Both the position numbers and the translations under genes were made by a program. A stretch of 64,000 nt of DNA from Symsagittifera roscoffensis (taxonomy: Eukaryota > Xenacoelomorpha > Acoela > Convolutidae): NCBI RefSeq assembly GCF_963678635.1, contig NW_026971149.1:992001-1056000 (forward strand), given 5' to 3'. This document shows, one piece after another, positions 57,616 to 64,000 of this stretch. The first letter of the stretch is position 1; each line of letters begins with the position of its first letter. The notes beneath the pieces are model-generated. The model had not been told where the DNA came from and searched no databases. It saw only the letters and a program-made list of their open reading frames with translations.

Positions 57616-60345
57616 TTGAGTCAACACCAGAGCGTCGGGCAACAAATCACAAAAGATCCTCTTGGGAAGGGATCCACGAGAAACACTGCTCGTTCCTGGT
57701 GAATTGCCCTGGATACGATGAAAAAACTAGTGAATTGTCTAAAGAAGCTGGACTGCGGAGTATCCAGAAATAGTCGAAAATGGGCCGAACAGTAGAAAGC
57801 AGAGGTAAATAACTTGGAGTTGAGGAGCCAACTAGGGCGAAAAAGGGAGAAATTGCTGCTGGAGTACTCCGAAACAAGAAGAGGCCACCCTCATCTGCCC
57901 AACCTCTGATGGCGAACATTTTCACCCAGACTGAGCGTCAGTTATTGTTCACGTGGTGCTAGGCTGAAGTCGCATTGAAAGATCTGAACTCATGTGAGAA
58001 AATGAAGTACGGGGACAAAAGCTTGCATGGGTACTAGATAATGATGCATTATGTTGTTTCATGCAGCACTTGAGTCCACACCAGAGTTTCGGACATTAAA
58101 TCACAAAAAATTTTCTTGAGAAGAGACTCACGAGGAACACTACTCGTTCCTGGTGGATAGCCCTGGATACGATGAAAGAGCTAGACAATTTTCTACAGAA
58201 GTTGGAACGCGGAGGTTCCAGAAAGCGTCGAAAATGGTCCAAGCAGCAGAAAGCAGAGGTGAATAAGTTGGATTTGAGGAGCCAACTAGGGCGAACGTGG
58301 GAGAAATTGCTGCTGGAGTACTTCCAGAACGAGATGAGCCAACCCTCATCTGCCCAACTCCTGATGGCGAATCTTTTCACCCGGACTGAGCGTCAGTTTT
58401 TTTTGCACATGGTTCCTGGCTGGAGTTGCATTGGAAAATCTGAACTCATGTGACACACTGAAGTTCGGTTACAAAACTTGCATGTGTACCGGATGATGAT
58501 GCAATATGTTGCTTCATGCAGCACTTGAGTCAACACCAGAGCGTCGGGGAACAAATCAAAAATGATCCTCTTGAGAAGGGATTCACGAGGAACACTGCTC
58601 CTTCCTGGTGGATAGGCTTGGATACGATGAAAAAGCTAGAGAATTGTCTAAAGAAGCTGCACCGCGGAGTATCCAGAAAGCGTCGAAACTGGGCAAAGCC
58701 GCAGAAAGCAGAGGTGAATAAGTTGGAGTTGAGGAGCCAACTAGGGCGAGCGTGGGAGAAATTGGTGCTGGAACACTTCGAGAACGAGATGAGGCCATAC
58801 CTCATCTGCCCAACCTCTGATGGCGAACCCTTTCACCCGGACTGAGGATCACTTAATGTTCACGTGGCGCTTGGCTGAAGTTGCATTGAAAGATCTGAAC
58901 TCATGTGACAAAATGAAGTTCGGGGACAAAATCTTGTACGTGTACCGGATGATGATAGAGTATGTTGCTTCATGCAGCATTTGAGTCAACACCAGAGCGT
59001 CGGGCAACAAATCACAAAAGATCCTCTTGGGAAGGGATCCACGAGAAACACTGCTCGTTCCTGGTGAATTGCCCTGGATACGATGAAAAAACTAGTGAAT
59101 TGTCTAAAGAAGCTGGACTGCGGAGTATCCAGAAATAGTCGAAAATGGGCCGAACAGTAGAAAGCAGAGGTAAATAACTTGGAGTTGAGGAGCCAACTAG
59201 GGCGAAAAAGGGAGAAATTGCTGCTGGAGTACTCCGAAACAAGAAGAGGCCACCCTCATCTGCCCAACCTCTGATGGCGAACATTTTCACCCAGACTGAG
59301 CGTCAGTTATTGTTCACGTGGTGCTAGGCTGAAGTCGCATTGAAAGATCTGAACTCATGTGAGAAAATGAAGTACGGGGACAAAAGCTTGCATGGGTACT
59401 AGATAATGATGCATTATGTTGTTTCATGCAGCACTTGAGTCCACACCAGAGTTTCGGACATTAAATCACAAAAAATTTTCTTGAGAAGAGACTCACGAGG
59501 AACACTACTCGTTCCTGGTGGATAGCCCTGGATACGATGAAAGAGCTAGACAATTTTCTACAGAAGTTGGAACGCGGAGGTTCCAGAAAGCGTCGAAAAT
59601 GGTCCAAGCAGCAGAAAGCAGAGGTGAATAAGTTGGATTTGAGGAGCCAACTAGGGCGAACGTGGGAGAAATTGCTGCTGGAGTACTTCCAGAACGAGAT
59701 GAGCCAACCCTCATCTGCCCAACTCCTGATGGCGAATCTTTTCACCCGGACTGAGCGTCAGTTTTTTTTGCACATGGTTCCTGGCTGGAGTTGCATTGGA
59801 AAATCTGAACTCATGTGACACACTGAAGTTCGGTTACAAAACTTGCATGTGTACCGGATGATGATGCAATATGTTGCTTCATGCAGCACTTGAGTCAACA
59901 CCAGAGCGTCGGGGAACAAATCAAAAATGATCCTCTTGAGAAGGGATTCACGAGGAACACTGCTCCTTCCTGGTGGATAGGCTTGGATACGATGAAAAAG
60001 CTAGAGAATTGTCTAAAGAAGCTGCACCGCGGAGTATCCAGAAAGCGTCGAAACTGGGCAAAGCCGCAGAAAGCAGAGGTGAATAAGTTGGAGTTGAGGA
60101 GCCAACTAGGGCGAGCGTGGGAGAAATTGGTGCTGGAACACTTCGAGAACGAGATGAGGCCATACCTCATCTGCCCAACCTCTGATGGCGAACCCTTTCA
60201 CCCGGACTGAGGATCACTTAATGTTCACGTGGCGCTTGGCTGAAGTTGCATTGAAAGATCTGAACTCATGTGACAAAATGAAGTTCGGGGACAAAAGCTT
60301 GTACGTGTACCGGATGATGATAGAGTATGTTGCTTCATGCAGCAT
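57616..60345 (+). repeat. 1,365-bp (3-monomer) direct tandem duplication
   Basis: Two copies of the D-E-H trimer, about 57616-58980 and 58981-60345. I saw just one clear difference (ATCTTG vs AGCTTG near 58927/60292) in the stretches compared. 1,365 is divisible by 3, but stops remain in each frame. Confidence 0.9.
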
Positions 60346-61698
60346 TTGAGTCAACACCAGAGCGTCGGGCAACAAATCACAAAAGATCCTCTTGGGAAGG
60401 GATTCACGAGAAACACTGCTCGTTCCTGGTGGATAGCCCTGGATACGATGAAAAATCTAAAGATTTGTCTAAAGAAGCTGGACTGCGGAGTATCCAGAAA
60501 TAGTCGAAATTGGGTCACGCAGCAGAAAGCAGAGGTAAATAACTTGGAGTTTAGGAGCCAACTAGGGCGAATGTGGGAGAAATTGCTGCTGTAGTACGCC
60601 GAAACAAGAAGAGGCCACCCTCATCTGCCCAACCTGATGGCGAACATTTTCACCCAGACTGAGCTTCATTTATTGTTCACATGGTGCTTGGCTGAAGTCG
60701 CATTGAAAGATCTGAACTCATGTGAGAAAATGAAGTACGGGGACAAAAGCCTGCATAGGTACCAGATAATGATGCATTATGTTGTTTCATGCAGCACTTG
60801 AGTCCACACCAGAGTTTCGGACATTAAATCACAAAACAATTTCTTGAGAAGAGACTCACGAGGAACACTACTCGTTCCTGGTGGATAGCCCTGGATACGA
60901 TGAAAGAGCTAGACAATTTTCTACAGAAGCTGGAACGCGGAGGTTCCAGAAGGCGTCGAAAATGGGCCAAGCAGCAGAAAGCAGAGGTGAATAAGTTGGA
61001 ATTGAGGAGCCAACTAGTTCGAACGTGGGAGAAATTGCTGCTGGAGTACTTCCAGAACGAGATGAGCCAACCCTCATCTGCCCAACTCCTGATGGCGAAT
61101 CTTTTTACCCGGACTGAGCGTCTGTTTTTTTTGCACGTGGTTCTTGGCTGGAGTTGCATTGGAAGATCTGAACTCATGTGACACACTGAAGTTCGGGTAC
61201 ACAACTTGCATGTGTACCGGATGAGGATGCAATATGTTGCTTCATGCAGCACTTGAGTCAACACCAGAGCGTCGGGCAACAAATCAAAATTGATCCACTT
61301 GTGAAGGGTTTCACGAGGAACACTGCTCCTTCCTGGTGGATAGGCTTGGATACGATGAAAAAGCTAGAGAATTGTCTAAAGAAGCTGCACCGCGGAGTAT
61401 CCAGAAAGCGTCGAAACTGGGCAAAGCAGCAGAAAGCAGAGGTGAATAAGTTGGAGTTGAGGAGCCAACTGGGGCGAACGTGGGAGAAATTGGTGCTGGA
61501 GCACTTCGAGAACGAGATGAGGCCATACCTCATCTGCCCAACCTCTGATGGCGAACTCTTTCAACCGGACTGAGGATCACTTAATGTTCACGTGGCGCTT
61601 GGCTGAAGCTGCATTGGAAGATCTGAACTCATGTGACACACTGAAGTTCGGGTACAAAACTTGCATGTGTACCGGATGAGGATGCAATATGTTGCTTC

Positions 61699-62091
61699 AT
61701 GCAGCACTTGAGTCAACACCAGAGCGTCGGGCAACAAATCAAAATTGATCCTCTTGTGAAGGGTTTTACGAGGAACACTGCTCCTTCCTGGTGGATAGGC
61801 TTGGATACGATGAAAAAGCTAGAGAATTGTCTAAAGAAGCTGCACCGCGGAGTATCCAGAAAGCGTCGAAACTGGGCAAAGCAGCAGAAAGCAGAGGTGA
61901 ATAAGTTGGAGTTGAGGAGCCAACTGGGGCGAACGTGGGAGAAATTGCTGCTGGAGTACTTCCAGAACGAGATGAGCCAACCCTCATCTGCCCAACTCCT
62001 GATGGCGAATCTTTTTACCCGGACTGAGCGTCTGTTTTTTTTGCACGTGGTTCTTGTCTGGAGTTGCATTGGAAGATCTGAACTCATGTGA
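61699..62091 (+). CDS. 130-aa open frame, H/E chimeric monomer
   Basis: MQHLSQHQSVGQQIKIDPLV, then WWIGLDTMKKLENCLKKLHR, RKRRNWAKQQKAEVNKLELR, WEKLLLEYFQNEMSQPSSAQ and LLMANLFTRTERLFFLHVVL. The front half is H-type and the back half E-type. The mix keeps the frame open longer than in pure H monomers, which close after ICPTSDGE. Non-homologous use of frames suggests exchange without coding constraint. Confidence 0.18.
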   Translation: MQHLSQHQSVGQQIKIDPLVKGFTRNTAPSWWIGLDTMKKLENCLKKLHRGVSRKRRNWAKQQKAEVNKLELRSQLGRTWEKLLLEYFQNEMSQPSSAQLLMANLFTRTERLFFLHVVLVWSCIGRSELM

Positions 62092-63009
62092 CACACTGAA
62101 GTTCGGGTACAAAACTTGCATGTGTACCGGATGAGGATGCAATATGTTGCTTCATGCAGCACTTGAGTCAACACCAGAGCGTCGGGCAACAAATCAAAAT
62201 TGATCCTCTTGTGAAGGGTTTTACGAGGAACACTGCTCCTTCCTGGTGGATAGGCTTGGACACGATGAAAAAACTAGAGAATTGTCTAAAGAAGCTGGAC
62301 TGCGGAGTATCCAGAAAAAGTCGAAATTGGGCCGAACAGCAGAAAGGAGAGGTGAATAAGTTGGTGTTGAGGAGCCAACTAGGGCGAACGTCGGAGAGAT
62401 TGCTGCTGGAGTAATTCGAGAACGAGATGAGGCCACCCTCATCTGCCCAACTCCTGATGGCGAACCCTTTCACCCGGACTGAGCGTCGGTTTTGCTTCAC
62501 GTGGTGCTTGACTGGAGTTCCATAGGAAGATCTGAACTCATGTGACAAACTGAAGTTCGGAGACAAAAGCTCGTATGTGTGCCGGATGATGATGCAGTAT
62601 GTTGCTTCATGCAGCACTTGAGTCAACACCAGAGCGTCGGACAACAACTCACAAATGATCCCCTTGAGAAGAGACTGACGAGGAACACTACTCGTTCCTT
62701 GTGGATAGCCCTGGATACGATGAAAGAGCTAGAGAATTATCTACAGAAGCTGGAACGCGGAGTATCCAGAAAGCGTCGAAAATGAGCCAAGCAGCAGAAA
62801 GCAGAGGTGAATCAGTTGGATTTGAGGAGCCAACTAGGGCGAACGTATGAGAAATTGCTGCTGGATTACATCGAGAACGAGATGAGCGCACCCTCATCTG
62901 CCCAACTCCTAATGGCAAACATTTTCACCCAGATTGAGCATCAGTTATTGTTCATGTGTTGCTTGGCTGAAGTCGCATTGAAAGATCTGAACTCATGTGA
63001 GTAAATGAA

Positions 63010-63990
63010 GTATGTTTCTCGCATTGTTTGGGAAATTGGCGGCGATCTATTGAGTCGTAGTAGAGGCATTTCTAATAAGTTCTCTTTTTCGTCTAATATT
63101 TTTGAAACTTTGCAATTGTCTAAATCTAAAATCTATTTTGTTCTAAATCTAAGTTAATTAAGGTCTTTTGTGATACTTTTTGTCGCACCAGAGGAGTAGA
63201 GTAATTTCAGAGAAGGTACACCGTCTGCTCGTCACGCTATCTTGTTTTAGACCAGATAGATTCGTGCAACTTCTTAGTCTGATACCAATCTTATTCTTAC
63301 TCTTAAATCTCCTAGTCTCAAAAGATCTGGTGTATACTGGTTTTTGCGAGTTAGTTTCCAGAAGGAGAACAACTGTATTCTAAGTTTAATTCAAATTGCT
63401 CTGTTGCTGAAACTAAATGTTGGAGATGGAATATGGTTAGTTAGTCTAGGATAATTTACAGAAATAGATAATTACATTTAGAACCAATTATAAATTCTAG
63501 TTTAGAACTGGTTCCAATTGGTAACTTTCAGAAAATTAGATTAGCTAAGGCGAGCTATAAAAATGTAAAAATCTGAAATCATTTAGGTAGCCTAAAATGC
63601 TAAGAGTAAGGTATCGAACGCTGATATTGATATAACTTTCAAATTTGGCTTGACTCCAATAGCCGAAAAGTTTCAGCTAACTAAGTCCATTAGAGTTCTG
63701 GAAACTTCTAATTTCCATTACTAGCTCAACTCTAACCATAATTTTTTTCAGAGCAGGTTTTTGAACGACAAAGTTAGAATTAACACAAGTACTTTTCATA
63801 GCATGAGCTGATTCAAAAAAGAAACTCTAACTGCAAGTAATTCTATTGGTTTGTTTGGAAATCTTTAAGGTTTTTTCGGGTTTTTTTTTTATATTTAGAT
63901 TTGCAAAAATATTATTTTGGGCAAAGTATTGAAAAATTAAACTTATGAAAGTTTTCACTTTGTTTCAATTAAATCCATATTTTCCAAACA
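63010..63990 (+). repeat. Module A, short form, fourth copy
   Basis: Near-identical to 56494-57476 and again ending ATATTTTCCAAACAA with satellite text following. T-tract CAG at 63751. Confidence 0.9.
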
Positions 63991-64000
63991 ATAAGCGTCA
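63991..64000 (+). repeat. Start of a further satellite array
   Basis: The last bases (AAGCGTCA) repeat the short-A/monomer junction seen at 5479, 7447 and 57477, so another array begins at the window edge. Confidence 0.8.

Larger units (their letters stand above)
57477..63009 (+). repeat. Satellite array C, unit 9 (~12 monomers, D-E-H order)
   Basis: Anchors lie near 57630, 58085, 58541, 58997, 59451, 59906, 60361, 60815, 61266, 61721, 62176 and 62631. The D-E-H trimer occurs three times, two of them (from about 57616 and 58981) practically identical over 1,365 bp. Monomers at 61721 and 62176 are chimeras of H with E and of H with D'. It ends at GTATGT 63010. Confidence 0.95.

Noticed and set aside
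1-64000. Ribosomal DNA spacer with subrepeats
   Set aside because: The spacer-plus-subrepeat layout is similar, but no rRNA gene sequence is present in 64 kb covering several complete units.
1-64000. Retroelement, virus-like element or DNA transposon as the amplified unit
   Set aside because: No recognisable polymerase, integrase, transposase or capsid-like motif, no terminal repeats around units, and no target-site duplications at the junctions inspected.

Overview
The window is one eukaryotic, probably invertebrate, tandem-repeat domain. The animal guess rests on an AT-rich background, GT...TTTTTTTCAG splice-like signals, AATAAA signals, and no bacterial operons, ribosome-binding sites or convincing long ORFs. 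I could not identify the species or recognise any protein family. Nothing resembles rRNA, tRNA, CRISPR, LTR elements, viral genes or a classical transposon.

Everything is built from three modules in a fixed order on the + strand. Module A is an AT-rich spacer, about 2.85-2.93 kb when complete. It holds conserved splice-like sites, a TATA-like box, a conserved AATAAA and short open patches. Module B is a GC-richer block of about 1.5 kb that looks like a decayed multi-part coding region rich in Lys/Glu. Module C is a tandem array of monomers of about 455 bp, each carrying a helical, charged coding-like stretch. A-B-C then repeats. The window holds eight B copies (five near-complete, three cut short), eleven C stretches (about 75 monomers or fragments) and twelve A stretches.

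Layout: A end 1-310; B 311-1860; C 1861-4498; short A 4499-5478; C 5479-6464; short A 6465-7446; C 7447-11163; A 11164-13960; partial B 13961-14797; A 14798-17170; partial B 17171-18323; C 18324-21327; A 21328-24120; B 24121-25708; C 25709-30175; A 30176-33001; B 33002-34519; C 34520-35317; A (5' part missing) 35318-37340; partial B 37341-38283; C 38284-44162; A 44163-46740; B 46741-48303; C 48304-49575; A 49576-52420; B 52421-53985; C 53986-56493; short A 56494-57476; C 57477-63009; short A 63010-63990; C from 63991.

The likely history is that one gene was amplified, its terminal exon-like segment was captured and expanded into a satellite, and the whole locus was homogenised by unequal exchange. 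Duplications of 0.9, 1.37, 1.97, 3.21 and about 6.5 kb lie on top, and units at the two ends of the window are related at an offset of about 52 kb. Open frames are short, and the 455-bp period (3n+2) breaks frame at each monomer, so most or all copies are probably non-coding today. The splice-like sites at both edges of the arrays are the strongest hint that some copies could still be transcribed and processed.
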